Below are positions 7,500 through 15,968 of a DNA stretch of 51,786 nt, in pieces; the stretch's first letter is position 1, and each line of letters opens with the position of its first letter. Position numbers and translations under genes: made by a program. The stretch spans positions 1 through 51,786 of the forward strand of contig JAEZEZ010000015.1 in NCBI GenBank assembly GCA_023432855.1, in the 5' to 3' direction. This DNA comes from Pseudomonadota bacterium (GTDB lineage: Bacteria; Pseudomonadota; Alphaproteobacteria; Caulobacterales; Caulobacteraceae). The notes under the pieces were generated by a model. The model searched no databases. It saw only the letters and a list, made by a program, of their open reading frames with translations, and had not been told where the DNA came from.

Positions 7500-8449
7500 A
7501 CCGCCTCCGCATAGAGGGCGGCGCGATAGAGCCGCAGGGAGAATGCGCGGGCCTTGACCGGCAGCAGGCCGTTCATGGCCAGCGCCTTCAGCCAGGGTCG
7601 CCAGGCGGGCAGGGCCGGAGTCCGCTTCAGGATGCGGGCGGCACGATAGCTCGGATAGTTGCGCACGATGTGCGGGTGTCGGCGGACCACCCGGCCGAAG
7701 TTCTCCACCGACTGCTCATACTTGGCGGCCAGGCCCTCGACGGTGTCGAGGCCGAGGTGGGTGGCGGGATTGTCCAGGTGGACGACCCGGAACCGCCGCG
7801 CGATGCGCATGGCCCACTCCACGTCCTCCCAGCCCCAGCCCTTGAAGTCGTCGGCGAAGGCCTCGGACTCGAAGGCGTCGCGCCGCACCAGCAGGTTGGA
7901 GGTGTAGACGTACTTCTCCGGCTGCCGGGCGCGTTCGTGGTAGGGCACACAGTCCGACTTCAGGGCCATCGCTCGGTGCACGGCGAACCCGCGTGTCGCG
8001 GGCGTCTGCTTCAGCGAGAAGCCGCCGAACGCCACGGCCGGGTCCTCCCGGGCGGCCAGGTCCGCCCAGGTCTGCAGGAAGCGGCGGTCGTCCGGTCGCA
8101 TGTCGCTGTCGAGGAACAGGAAGCTGCCGGCGCGGGCGTGGCCGGCCAGGCGATTGCGGCCCCGGGCGCGCCCCTCGTTGGCCGACAGCCGGACATGGCG
8201 CGCCGGCATGCGCAGGCTGCGGATGCAGGCGCTGACCCTCGCATGCAGGTCCTCGTCGCAGGACCCGTCGTCCAGCACCACGGCCTCGACCGCGCCCTGC
8301 AGCGCAGCCGCCTCCTCGTCCAGCAGCTGGAGCAGTTCGCACGGATCGTCGCGAAGGAAGGGGATCAGCACGGACAGCGCTGCGCCCCCTGTCTTCCAGG
8401 CGGCGTTGTCGAGGACGGTCTCGGTCTGGGGATGTCTGGCCGGGCTCAT
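7496..8449 (-). CDS. hfsG: HfsG, holdfast family-2 glycosyltransferase
   Basis: 317 residues from ATG 8449, overlapping the hfsF stop by 4 nt. It has a GT-A fold: LSVLIPFLRDD opens the nucleotide-binding half, VVLDDGSCD is the first Asp motif, and LFLDSDMRPDD carries the DxD metal/UDP-sugar site at about residues 114-116. WGWEDVEWAMR (205-215) is the acceptor-side ED motif. HfsG adds a sugar, thought to be GlcNAc, to the undecaprenyl-linked holdfast unit on the cytoplasmic face. The position between flippase and deacetylase matches the known hfsEFGH set. Confidence 0.92.
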   Translation of the reverse strand: MSPARHPQTETVLDNAAWKTGGAALSVLIPFLRDDPCELLQLLDEEAAALQGAVEAVVLDDGSCDEDLHARVSACIRSLRMPARHVRLSANEGRARGRNRLAGHARAGSFLFLDSDMRPDDRRFLQTWADLAAREDPAVAFGGFSLKQTPATRGFAVHRAMALKSDCVPYHERARQPEKYVYTSNLLVRRDAFESEAFADDFKGWGWEDVEWAMRIARRFRVVHLDNPATHLGLDTVEGLAAKYEQSVENFGRVVRRHPHIVRNYPSYRAARILKRTPALPAWRPWLKALAMNGLLPVKARAFSLRLYRAALYAEAV

Positions 8450-9894
8450 GCCGCATGCCTCGCATGCACAGCCTTGAGAATTCGTGACGCGGGAGCCCGC
8501 ACGCCCGCGACATCCAGCCCGAGCGCCGCCGCGGCATAGACCAGTGCGCCGACCACGGCCTTGGCGGTCAGTTCGGCCAGGCCCCCCCAGGCGGGAACGG
8601 CCATCACCGCCAGCGCCATCACGCCCACCGCGAGGAGGGTGCGGGCGAGGACGCCGAGGGGAATCGGAAGCGGCATCACCCGCCGGCCCAGCGCCCAGTA
8701 GGTCGCGGCGCCCAGGGCGTAGGTCGCGGTCGTGGCCCAGGCGGCGCCGACCAGGCCGAAGCGGGGGATGAGTACGATGTTCAGCGCAAGCCCGGCGACG
8801 ACCGGGACCGCAGAGGCGGCGAGCAGCAGCTTGGTCCGCTGACCCAGGGTGAAGGCCTGCAGCAGATAGTGGGTGGTCAGGCCGGCGAACAGCGCCGCCA
8901 GGGCGATCCACGGCGTCACCTGGGCGGCGGCGTCGCGCAGGCCCTCGCCGACCATCACCTCGGCCAGCGGGCGCGCCACCAGCGCCAGGCCCGCGGCGGC
9001 GGGCAGGGTGACCAACAGGATGGTGGAGAACTGCTCCCGGGCGGCGGCCGTCATGGCTTCGCGTCCGCCGCGCTCCAGGGCCATGACCAGGGCCGGCGCC
9101 CCGGCCGCACCCAGCCAGAGGAACATCACGTCGAGCGTCCGGTTCGATAGGCTGTAGGCGGCGTGGTAGGCCCCGACGCTGGCCTCATCGAGGAACCAGG
9201 CGATCAGGAACCGGTCGCCGGTCGCCAGCACCAGGGCCATGATCATCGCCGCGGAGACCGGGAAGCCGTAGGCGGCGTAGGCCTTCAGCCGCTTCCAGTC
9301 CATCCGCCCGCGGGGCGCCTGCTTCAGCTCCGCGGGAAGGGTGAAGGGCAGGCAGACCATGGCTGCGGCCGCCAGTCCCAGCAGCGGCGCACCGCCCCCG
9401 AGACCCAGCGCCGCGAACCCGGCGCCGGCCAGGAAGCCGCCCCCGGACTGGATCATGTCCAGCCGCGCGGACGCGCCGACCTCGCCGGCCGCGCGCCGGC
9501 GTTCCTGCGCCAGCCGGACCAGGGAGCGGGCCAGCACGGCGCTCAGGCCAGCAGCCAGCGCCCATTTCAGCGGCGCCCCCGCCGGCCACAGCCACAGGCC
9601 CACCGCGCAGGCCGGCACGAAGGCCGCCGCCAGCCAGGCGAAGGCGCCGTAAAGGGTGGCGAAGTGATCGGCGCGCGACCGTTCGTCCGCCTGGGCGGCC
9701 CAGAACCGCGCCATGGCCGCCTCCAGCCAGGTGAAGGCGATGGTGTGCGCCAGGGTCATGACGCTGAACGCCAGGGCGTAGCGGCCGAAGTCCGCCGGGC
9801 TCAGCAGACGGGTGAAGACCAGGATGGCAAGGAAGCCCACCAGCCCCTGCAGGGCGTTGGCGGGCAGATAGCCCCAGACGCCGCGCCAGAACAC
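8446..9894 (-). CDS. hfsF: HfsF, holdfast lipid-linked oligosaccharide flippase (Wzx-like)
   Basis: 482 residues, integral membrane protein with about 12-14 helices (for example ALQGLVGFLAILVFTRLL near the N-terminus and GVLARTLLAVGVMALAVMAV near the C-terminus). The opening segment with LLSPADFGRYALAFSV is the classic start of MOP-superfamily polysaccharide flippases. It should move the undecaprenyl-linked repeat unit across the inner membrane. It is 10 bp downstream of hfsE and overlaps hfsG. No Wzy polymerase gene is present in this cluster; in Caulobacter the holdfast polymerases are encoded elsewhere. Confidence 0.9.
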   Translation of the reverse strand: MFWRGVWGYLPANALQGLVGFLAILVFTRLLSPADFGRYALAFSVMTLAHTIAFTWLEAAMARFWAAQADERSRADHFATLYGAFAWLAAAFVPACAVGLWLWPAGAPLKWALAAGLSAVLARSLVRLAQERRRAAGEVGASARLDMIQSGGGFLAGAGFAALGLGGGAPLLGLAAAAMVCLPFTLPAELKQAPRGRMDWKRLKAYAAYGFPVSAAMIMALVLATGDRFLIAWFLDEASVGAYHAAYSLSNRTLDVMFLWLGAAGAPALVMALERGGREAMTAAAREQFSTILLVTLPAAAGLALVARPLAEVMVGEGLRDAAAQVTPWIALAALFAGLTTHYLLQAFTLGQRTKLLLAASAVPVVAGLALNIVLIPRFGLVGAAWATTATYALGAATYWALGRRVMPLPIPLGVLARTLLAVGVMALAVMAVPAWGGLAELTAKAVVGALVYAAAALGLDVAGVRAPASRILKAVHARHAA

Positions 9895-9904
9895 GGACGC
9901 CGCC

Positions 9905-11503
9905 TCAGCGGATGGCCTGGCGATCCCCGAGCAGGCAGGGAACGGTCATGGCCATGATGTAGAGGTCGAGCCAGAAGCTCTGGCGCTCGATGTATTCGAT
10001 ATCCAGGGCGACGCGGCGGCGCACGTCTGCCGCCTCGTGCAGGGGGCCGCGGCTGCCCTTGATGGCGGCCCAGCCGGTCATCCCGGGCTTCAGGCGGTGG
10101 CGCCAGGCGTACTCCTTGATCAGGGTCGCGGTCTCTTCCTGGCCGGTCATGGTGCCCACGGCGTGGGGGCGCGGCCCCACCAGGGACATCTCGCCCTTCA
10201 GCACGTTGATGAGCTGCGGCAGCTCGTCGAGGCTGGTCAGGCGCAGGATGCGGCCCACGCGGGTCACCCGCGGGTCGTCGGTCTCGACCTGGCGCACGCG
10301 CGTCTTGGCGCCGACGGCGGCGGGGCCCGAGGCGGTCTCGGGCCGCATGGTGCGGAACTTCCACACCACGATCAGCTCGTTGTTGAAGCCCTGGCGCAGC
10401 TGGCGGAAGAAGACAGGGCCCGGGCTCGACAGCTTCACGGCCAGCGCGATGACCAGCATCACCGGCGCCAGCAGCACCAGCGCGATGCTGGCGATGACGA
10501 GATCCTGGGCCCGCTTGGCGAAGGCGCGACGCTCGTCCTCGGGGATCCCCGAGAGACGCGCCAGCGGGGCGTCGGCCAGGCGGCTCAGGGCGGCGGCCCG
10601 CTCCGTCTCGGTTTCCAGGTCGACCAGCAGCGACACCTCGTTGGGAAGCACCCGCAGCCGCTCAGTCAGTTCGCGCACGCGGTTCTTGGCCGAAGGATCG
10701 AGCGCCACCACCACCTTGTCGACGAAGGGGGCGATGCGGTGATCGACCAGGGCGGCGGTGTCGCCCAGTACGGGGACGCCGGCAATCGCCCGGGGCGCGC
10801 GAGACAGGCGGTCGTCGAAGACGCCGATGACGTTGACGTCGCGCCGGGCGATGGCGGCGCGGATGAGCCGCTCGGCGTGGCGCGTGGCGCCCACCACCAC
10901 GACGTTGGGCGTCAGCTTGCCGTTGCGCCGCCAGGCGCGGACCGTCGCCCACCACCAGACGTGCAGCATGTGGATGGTCATGAAGGCCAGGGCCAGCCAG
11001 ATGGCCAGGCCCACGGCGCTCTGTCCGCCGCCGCCGCTCAGCAGGTCAGCCGTAAGGCCCGCGAGCCCGGCCACGCCGAAGCCGCCGGCCAGCTTGCCCA
11101 GGTGGACCGCCAGCCGCTCGTTCTTGCCGAAACCGTAGAGGCCGAAGGCGCTGAGCGCCCAGATGCCCGTTGCGGTCGCGACCACCAGGGGCAGGACCGC
11201 GCGCACCGGCGCGCCGAGCACGGGGCCGGCGATGGCGGCGCCGGCCGTGGTCAGGGCCAGGGCGATCATCACCGCCGCGTCGGCCGCCGAGAAGAATCGC
11301 ACCGCCATCCGGCCCGCGCCCCTGGCCCGGGATGAGACCAGCCGTTCGGGCCGCAGCGGCCCGCGGCGGTCGCGCCCTTCCTCCGCGGTCTGCGCTTCAA
11401 CCGGCGCAAGGGCGCGCGCAGCCTCGGCCGCGGCGGCCTGCAGGGCCTGGGCGTCACGGCGGGAAACCGTCTCGGAACTCTTGAGGCGGGAGGCGGCGGT
11501 CAT
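9905..11503 (-). CDS. hfsE: HfsE, polyisoprenyl-phosphate hexose-1-phosphate transferase
   Basis: 532 residues, first gene of the hfsEFGH operon. Four or so N-terminal helices (about 70-190) precede a CoA-binding-like domain (VVVVGATRHAERLI ... VIGVFDDR). The C-terminal bacterial sugar transferase domain (about 330-532) starts with the re-entrant helix ASIALVLLAPVMLVIALAVK and SPGPVFFRQLRQG, followed by VWKFRTM, TSLDELPQLINVLKGEMSLVGPRPH and RLKPGMTGW, all hallmarks of the WcaJ/PglC family. It starts holdfast synthesis by loading a sugar phosphate on undecaprenyl phosphate. The first ~60 residues are hydrophilic and could be an over-extension, though the ATG at 11503 is plausible. Confidence 0.92.
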   Translation of the reverse strand: MTAASRLKSSETVSRRDAQALQAAAAEAARALAPVEAQTAEEGRDRRGPLRPERLVSSRARGAGRMAVRFFSAADAAVMIALALTTAGAAIAGPVLGAPVRAVLPLVVATATGIWALSAFGLYGFGKNERLAVHLGKLAGGFGVAGLAGLTADLLSGGGGQSAVGLAIWLALAFMTIHMLHVWWWATVRAWRRNGKLTPNVVVVGATRHAERLIRAAIARRDVNVIGVFDDRLSRAPRAIAGVPVLGDTAALVDHRIAPFVDKVVVALDPSAKNRVRELTERLRVLPNEVSLLVDLETETERAAALSRLADAPLARLSGIPEDERRAFAKRAQDLVIASIALVLLAPVMLVIALAVKLSSPGPVFFRQLRQGFNNELIVVWKFRTMRPETASGPAAVGAKTRVRQVETDDPRVTRVGRILRLTSLDELPQLINVLKGEMSLVGPRPHAVGTMTGQEETATLIKEYAWRHRLKPGMTGWAAIKGSRGPLHEAADVRRRVALDIEYIERQSFWLDLYIMAMTVPCLLGDRQAIR

Positions 11504-11518
11504 GGGTTTTCGCGGGTC

Positions 11519-11600
11519 CCGGGCTGGAACAGGGCCCCCGAGTTAATGCAAGGCGCGTGCAATTCGCGTTAATGGCCATGCGCTTAATTGCGCCGGGGCG
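11519..11600 (-). promoter_or_regulatory. hfsE upstream region with repeated TTAA motifs
   Basis: Read on the minus strand, ATTAAC occurs twice about 26 nt apart (near 11568 and 11542), with a further AATTAAG near 11587. The hfsD/hfsA interval also has paired TTAAC motifs, which hints at common control of both holdfast transcripts. There is no full CtrA box, so confidence is low. Confidence 0.25.
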
Positions 11601-11615
11601 AAGGACACGCTATCT
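11588..11615 (+). promoter_or_regulatory. candidate housekeeping promoter of tRNA-Ser
   Basis: TTGCGC (11588-11593), 15 bp, then GCTATCT (11609-11615), close to the alphaproteobacterial sigma-70-type pattern TTGaC / GCTAnnT. It lies 11 bp before the tRNA 5' end. Confidence 0.5.
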
Positions 11616-11626
11616 GACGCGCCGCC

Positions 11627-11717
11627 GGAGACGTGGCCGAGTGGCTGAAGGCAACGGTTTGCTAAATCGTCATACCTCCAAAGGGTATCGAGGGTTCGAA
11701 TCCCTCCGTCTCCGCCA
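11627..11717 (+). tRNA. tRNA-Ser (anticodon GCU)
   Basis: The acceptor stem GGAGACG pairs with CGTCTCC (11707-11713), followed by discriminator G and an encoded CCA. The D arm begins TGGCCGAGTGG; the anticodon loop TTGCTAA has GCT at 11661-11663; there is a long class II variable arm (CATACCTCC-AAA-GGGTATCG region) and a T arm GGGTTCGAATCCC. The long variable arm and GCU anticodon identify a serine tRNA reading AGC/AGU codons. Confidence 0.97.
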
Positions 11718-11931
11718 CCCATCCTGACAGCCCAGGAGACTGGACGGCGTTCAACCGCCGCTCCCGTCCCCCGAAGCACGACGGTTCTCCGCGCCCCCGG
11801 CCCGGGTTCAGGGACGGCGCATCCCGCGCCATGCAGTCTCTCCGCGAACCTCGCACATCCCTCGCAAACAAGCGTTCTGGTTGCAGTTCTGCAACTCGAC
11901 AGCCTTTGCAGGTAAGTGATTGTGCGCAAAA

Positions 11932-12369
11932 ATGAATTCGACGACGTTCGCGGGCATGCGGGAGCTCCCCACCGCCGCCCCTCGACGGCTCGGCATCCCT
12001 GATCCGATTGACGTGGCGGTCGGCGCGCGCCTGCGGCTCCGCCGGCTTCAGCTCGGCCTCAGCCAGTCCGCCCTGGGCGACATGCTCGGCCTGACCTTCC
12101 AGCAGATCCAGAAGTACGAGCGGGGGCACAACCGCATCTCGACCTCGACCCTGGTGCGGGCGGCCAATGCGCTCGAATGCAGCGTCGCCTTCCTGGTGGG
12201 CGAGACCGGTGGCGACCAGTTGGCCGACCCGGTGATGGACAAGCTGCAGACCCCCGGCGTGATGGAGCTGCTGGACGCCTACGCGGCTGTGCCGTCGAAG
12301 GTGCGCGGGCGCGTGATCGCCCTGGTCCGCAGCCTGGGCGAGGCGGGCGAGGAGCCGGACGACGAGTAG
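11932..12369 (+). CDS. XRE-family transcriptional regulator
   Basis: 145 residues from ATG 11932; a TTG at 11920 is an alternative and no strong ribosome site distinguishes them. A Cro/CI-type HTH occupies about residues 20-75: VAVGARLRLRRLQLGLSQSALGDMLGLTFQQIQKYERGHNRISTSTL, in the QQIQKYERG form common in Rhizobiales and Caulobacterales. The region after SVAFLVGE is helical and ends in an acidic tail. It probably binds DNA as a dimer; its target is not visible. It converges on the DUF6880-type gene. Confidence 0.88.
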   Translation: MNSTTFAGMRELPTAAPRRLGIPDPIDVAVGARLRLRRLQLGLSQSALGDMLGLTFQQIQKYERGHNRISTSTLVRAANALECSVAFLVGETGGDQLADPVMDKLQTPGVMELLDAYAAVPSKVRGRVIALVRSLGEAGEEPDDE

Positions 12370-12396
12370 CGAGGCCTGGCCGCGTAGGATTGCGGA

Positions 12397-13611
12397 CTAT
12401 TTCGGCCGCCGCAGGAGGATTTCGGCCGCTTCCGGGTGTCTCGCTTCCAGGATTCTGGCCCAGTCGGACATCGCCGGCGCGGTGGCCGGGAGCTCGGCCG
12501 AGCGCGCGGCGACGAGATCCGCCGCCTCTCGGAGCGCCGGCCATTCCATGAGAAAAGCCAACGCCGGCAGTACTCTGGGATAGGTGGCGGCGTGGGCGAA
12601 GGCCCGCTCGAGCGCCGCGACGTCCTCGAAATCGTCGAGCCTTGCGAGATAGTCGCGCAGCGCGTCGGCCGACAGATCCCGCTCGAACACCGCCCACCGC
12701 GCCGCCTGGGCCTCATCCATCCTGCCTTCGGCCTCGAGCACGGCGATGTCGGCCAGCTCCCAGTCAGGAGCGGCGGCGGGGGCAGGGGCGGGGCGGCGGG
12801 CGCCCCATCGTCGGCCATCGGCGGCGGGCCGGGGACGGGCGGCTTCCAGCGCCTGCCGGGCCGCCTCGATCCGCCCCGCTCCCAGCAGGCGCAGGGCGAT
12901 CTGGGCGCCGATCTCGGGCAGGTGGCGATGGGTGGTGGGAAGGGTTTCCAGCCAGACGTCGACGTCGCCCGAGAGGTCCGCGAGGCGCAGGACGATCAGG
13001 CGCATGGGAGCGCCGGACGGGGGGCCCTCGGCGCGCAGCAACGCCAGGATCGCAGCCGCCAGCGCGGGCCCGACCGCGGTCCCGCCCGCGTCCAGCCAGC
13101 GCGCCCAGTCGCCTGGCCGGCGCGCCATCGCCGTGGCCGTGAACGCTGCGGCGGCCAGGCCGCTTTCGTGTGCTGTATCAAGAGTTTCCCAGAGACTCTG
13201 CGCAGCGCTTTCGAACAACGCCAGCAGTTCGCCCTTGGGGTCCTTCACGCGCGCGGCGAGGCCCGGATAGAGGGCGAACCAGTCGAGCAGGCGCTGGGCG
13301 GCGAGGCCCAGGTCGAGCGCCGCGAGGCGGTCGTGGATCATGTGCAGGAGGGTGCGCAGGTCGCGGATGACCTCGGGCCGCTTGCGCCAGGAGACACGGG
13401 CGCGGCTGGCGGCGACGCTGGTCAGGCGCTTGTCGATTTCCGCTGCAAGATCAGGGGCTCCGACCTCGGCGGCCAGCTCCATGCGCAGCCGGCGCTTCCA
13501 GATGGCGTCGTCGCCCGACATCTCGAACATGAGCTCGCCCAGGCGCTCGGCGCCGAGGCGGGCGAGGTTGTCGGCGCTGAGGCGCTTGGAGGCGGCGGGG
13601 CGTTTGGCCAT
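12397..13611 (-). CDS. DUF6880-type helical-repeat protein
   Basis: 404 residues, function unknown. The opening LSADNLARLGAERLGELMFE, then KRRLRMELAAE and LTSVAASRARVSWRKRPEVI, match the N-terminus of DUF6880 family proteins as I remember them. The rest is Ala/Leu/Arg-rich and entirely helical, like an alpha solenoid, with an Ala/Pro-rich linker (PAPAPAAAPDWEL) near residue 283. There is no signal peptide or membrane helix. Related proteins sometimes occur beside SWIM zinc-finger genes; none is seen here. The gene is monocistronic. Confidence 0.75.
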   Translation of the reverse strand: MAKRPAASKRLSADNLARLGAERLGELMFEMSGDDAIWKRRLRMELAAEVGAPDLAAEIDKRLTSVAASRARVSWRKRPEVIRDLRTLLHMIHDRLAALDLGLAAQRLLDWFALYPGLAARVKDPKGELLALFESAAQSLWETLDTAHESGLAAAAFTATAMARRPGDWARWLDAGGTAVGPALAAAILALLRAEGPPSGAPMRLIVLRLADLSGDVDVWLETLPTTHRHLPEIGAQIALRLLGAGRIEAARQALEAARPRPAADGRRWGARRPAPAPAAAPDWELADIAVLEAEGRMDEAQAARWAVFERDLSADALRDYLARLDDFEDVAALERAFAHAATYPRVLPALAFLMEWPALREAADLVAARSAELPATAPAMSDWARILEARHPEAAEILLRRPK

Positions 13612-13849
13612 AAGGGGTCATAGCATCCGCGGACGCTCGGGCGAGCCCTTCACGAGCCCCCACCGGATCTGTCGTCTCAACGCCGAAACCTGCTGGATTT
13701 CGCCGCCGAACCAGCCGACCCTTCGCGTGTGTGGTGCGTTCGGGGACAGGAAGCGCCTGCGGCGCCATCCAGTCCCCCGAACCCCGGCCGTCACGCGTGT
13801 TGCCGCCTCGGGCTTGTCTCCGCCCGCCGCCAAGCTTATCCGCGTTCAC

Positions 13850-14992
13850 ATGGCTCTCGATCCCGACACCCGCGAGCAGCTGCTCGACGCCGTCCGCCGT
13901 TTCGTCAGCGAGCGGCTGCGACCGCTGGAGGCGGAGGTCGCCGAGAACGACGCGGTGCCCGACGACGTGGTCGCCGAGATGCGCGAACTCGGCCTGTTCG
14001 GCCTGTCGATCCCCGAGGCCTACGGCGGGCTCGAGCTGTCCATGGAGGAGGAGTGCCTCGTCGCCATGGAGCTGGGCCGCACCAGCCCGGCCTTCCGCTC
14101 GGTCTTCGGCACCAACGTCGGCATCGGCAGCCAGGGCCTGGTCATGTTCGGGACCGACGAGCAGAAGGCCCGCTTCCTGCCGGCCATCGCGTCGGGGGAG
14201 CTGATCACCTCCTTCGCCCTGACCGAGCCCGAGGCGGGATCCGATTCGGCGGCGGTGCAGACGCGCGCCCGCCTGGACGGCGACGCCTATGTGCTGGACG
14301 GCGCCAAGCGCTTCATCACCAACGCCGACAAGGCCGGCCTGTTCACGGTCATGGCCCGCACCGACCCTGGGACGCCGGGGGCGAAGGGCGTCTCCGCCTT
14401 CCTGGTTCCGGCCGACAGCCCGGGCCTGGCCGTGGGCAAACCCGAGAAGAAGATGGGCCAGCACGGCGCCCATGTCTGCGACGTGATCTTCGAAGGCGTG
14501 CGCGTGCCGGTCGCCAACCGCCTGGGCGCCGAGGGCGAGGGCTTCAAAGTGGCCATGCAGGTGCTCGACCGCGGCCGCCTGCACATCGCCGCCGTCTGCG
14601 TCGGCGCGGCCGAGCGCCTGATCGCCGACTGCGTGGCCTACGCGAAGGAGCGGCGGCAGTTCGGCAAGCCCATCGCCGACTTCCAGCTCGTCCAGGCCAT
14701 GATCGCCGACAGCCGCACCGAGGCCATGGCCGCGCGCGCCCTGGTGCTGGAGACCGCCCGCGCCCGCGACGCCGGCGACCGCATCACCCTGCCGGCGGCG
14801 GCGTCGAAATATTTCGCCTCCGAGGTGGTCGGCCGCGTCGCCGACCGCGCCGTCCAGGTGTTCGGCGGCGCCGGCTACATCGCCGACTACGGCATCGAGC
14901 GCTTCTATCGCGACGTGCGTCTGTTCCGGATCTACGAGGGCTCGTCCCAGATCCAGCAGCTGGTCATCGCGCGCGAGACGCTGAAGGACTGA
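13850..14992 (+). CDS. acyl-CoA dehydrogenase
   Basis: 380 residues, the usual length. The N-terminal helical domain begins LDPDTREQLLDAVRRFV. FAD/acyl-binding strands include SFALTEPEAGSDSAAV (the xxTEPxAGSD signature), and RRQFGKPIADFQL and VQVFGGAGYIADYGIERFYRDVR are the C-terminal signatures. The catalytic base is the Glu of RIYEGSSQIQ near the C-terminus. It performs FAD-dependent alpha,beta-oxidation of an acyl-CoA; chain length or branched-chain specificity cannot be read. No electron-transfer or hydratase gene is adjacent. The ribosome site before ATG 13850 is weak. Confidence 0.93.
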   Translation: MALDPDTREQLLDAVRRFVSERLRPLEAEVAENDAVPDDVVAEMRELGLFGLSIPEAYGGLELSMEEECLVAMELGRTSPAFRSVFGTNVGIGSQGLVMFGTDEQKARFLPAIASGELITSFALTEPEAGSDSAAVQTRARLDGDAYVLDGAKRFITNADKAGLFTVMARTDPGTPGAKGVSAFLVPADSPGLAVGKPEKKMGQHGAHVCDVIFEGVRVPVANRLGAEGEGFKVAMQVLDRGRLHIAAVCVGAAERLIADCVAYAKERRQFGKPIADFQLVQAMIADSRTEAMAARALVLETARARDAGDRITLPAAASKYFASEVVGRVADRAVQVFGGAGYIADYGIERFYRDVRLFRIYEGSSQIQQLVIARETLKD

Positions 14993-15074
14993 CGCTGGGG
15001 GCGGCGACGCGTTCGCGATGCCGATGAACGCGTTCGCGGTGACGAAGACCGGCCCGGTCTGCCCGATGAACGGG

Positions 15075-15911
15075 CTATTCCGACCGAAAACCGAACGGCA
15101 CGACCTTGTTGCCGGCGTCGTGGCCGATGTCGGCGCGGCCCAGCCAGGGGATGCCGGAACGCTCGCACCAGTAACGGGCGATCTCCCCCTCGGTGCGCAG
15201 GAAGGCGGGGTCGTTCTCGGGCACCTGGCTGCAGCGGCCGAGCTTCAGGCCGGCGGCTCGGCGGACCCCTTCGTTGCTCGTGACGTGGAACAGGGCCCGG
15301 TCGATTCTGTACATGTATTCATCGACTTCCTCCAACATGAGGATGTGGCCTGTGAGGTCGGGCTGCAGCGGCGTGCCGACGATGCTGGACAGGATCATCA
15401 GGTTGAACGCCGCCGTCGGCGCCGCTCCGTCGACCGACGGCTCAAGGCTCGCCGGATCGCGCTCCACCAGCCAGGCCAGCGCCCTCCGCACCGCCGCCTC
15501 GCCGCCCGCGCGTCGGATGTCCTGGGCCATCGGGCCGTGCGCCACCCGCCGGAACCCCTTGCTGTACAGGCCCGCCAGCAGGGCGCCCGCGTCGCTGTAG
15601 CCCAGATAGTCCTTGCCCGCCGCCGCCGCGTTCAGCCGCGGCAGCACCCGCTCGGCGATGCGGCACGACCCATAGCCGCCGCGTCCGAACCAGACGGCGT
15701 CGAACCCCTCGTCGTTGGCGAACTCCAGGAACGCCTCGGCCCTGGCCTCGTCAGGTCCGGCGAAGTGGCCGTCGCTCAGAAAACACTGGGGGTGAAAGAC
15801 CAGCTCCACCGTCCCGGCGGCATAGGCCGCACCGACCAGCGCCTGGACCTCGGCGGCCGTTTCCGCGGCCATGGAAGAGCTGGGCGCGACCACGCCGATG
15901 CGTTTGCTCAT
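15075..15911 (-). CDS. ldcA: LD-carboxypeptidase, peptidase family S66 (LdcA/MccF-like)
   Basis: 278 residues. IGVVAPSSSM opens the fold. The nucleophile is in YLGYSDAGALLAG (Ser of GYSD), and the Glu and His of the Ser-Glu-His triad are in HILMLEEVDEYMYRIDR and ADIGHDAGNKV. LdcA trims the terminal D-Ala from murein tetrapeptides in the cytoplasm to give the tripeptide reused by Mpl; MccF relatives instead cleave toxic acyl-adenylates. The divergent neighbour is a Mur ligase only 57 bp away, which favours the murein-recycling role. No signal peptide is present, as expected for a cytoplasmic recycler. Confidence 0.85.
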   Translation of the reverse strand: MSKRIGVVAPSSSMAAETAAEVQALVGAAYAAGTVELVFHPQCFLSDGHFAGPDEARAEAFLEFANDEGFDAVWFGRGGYGSCRIAERVLPRLNAAAAGKDYLGYSDAGALLAGLYSKGFRRVAHGPMAQDIRRAGGEAAVRRALAWLVERDPASLEPSVDGAAPTAAFNLMILSSIVGTPLQPDLTGHILMLEEVDEYMYRIDRALFHVTSNEGVRRAAGLKLGRCSQVPENDPAFLRTEGEIARYWCERSGIPWLGRADIGHDAGNKVVPFGFRSE

Positions 15912-15968
15912 GGAAACTCCGTCCCCACCCGGGTATCAGGCCGCGTCTTCCCCTTATAGTTTCCCGCG

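Noticed and set aside
11627..11717. tRNA-Ser as a phage or island attachment site, with the XRE gene as a phage repressor
   Set aside because: No second copy of the tRNA 3' end and no integrase or phage genes were seen; the flanking genes are ordinary chromosomal ones.
15001..15045. Direct repeat of ACGCGTTCGCG (about 15008 and 15029)
   Set aside because: Two short copies of a CG-rich word in GC-rich DNA between convergent genes are not convincing structure.
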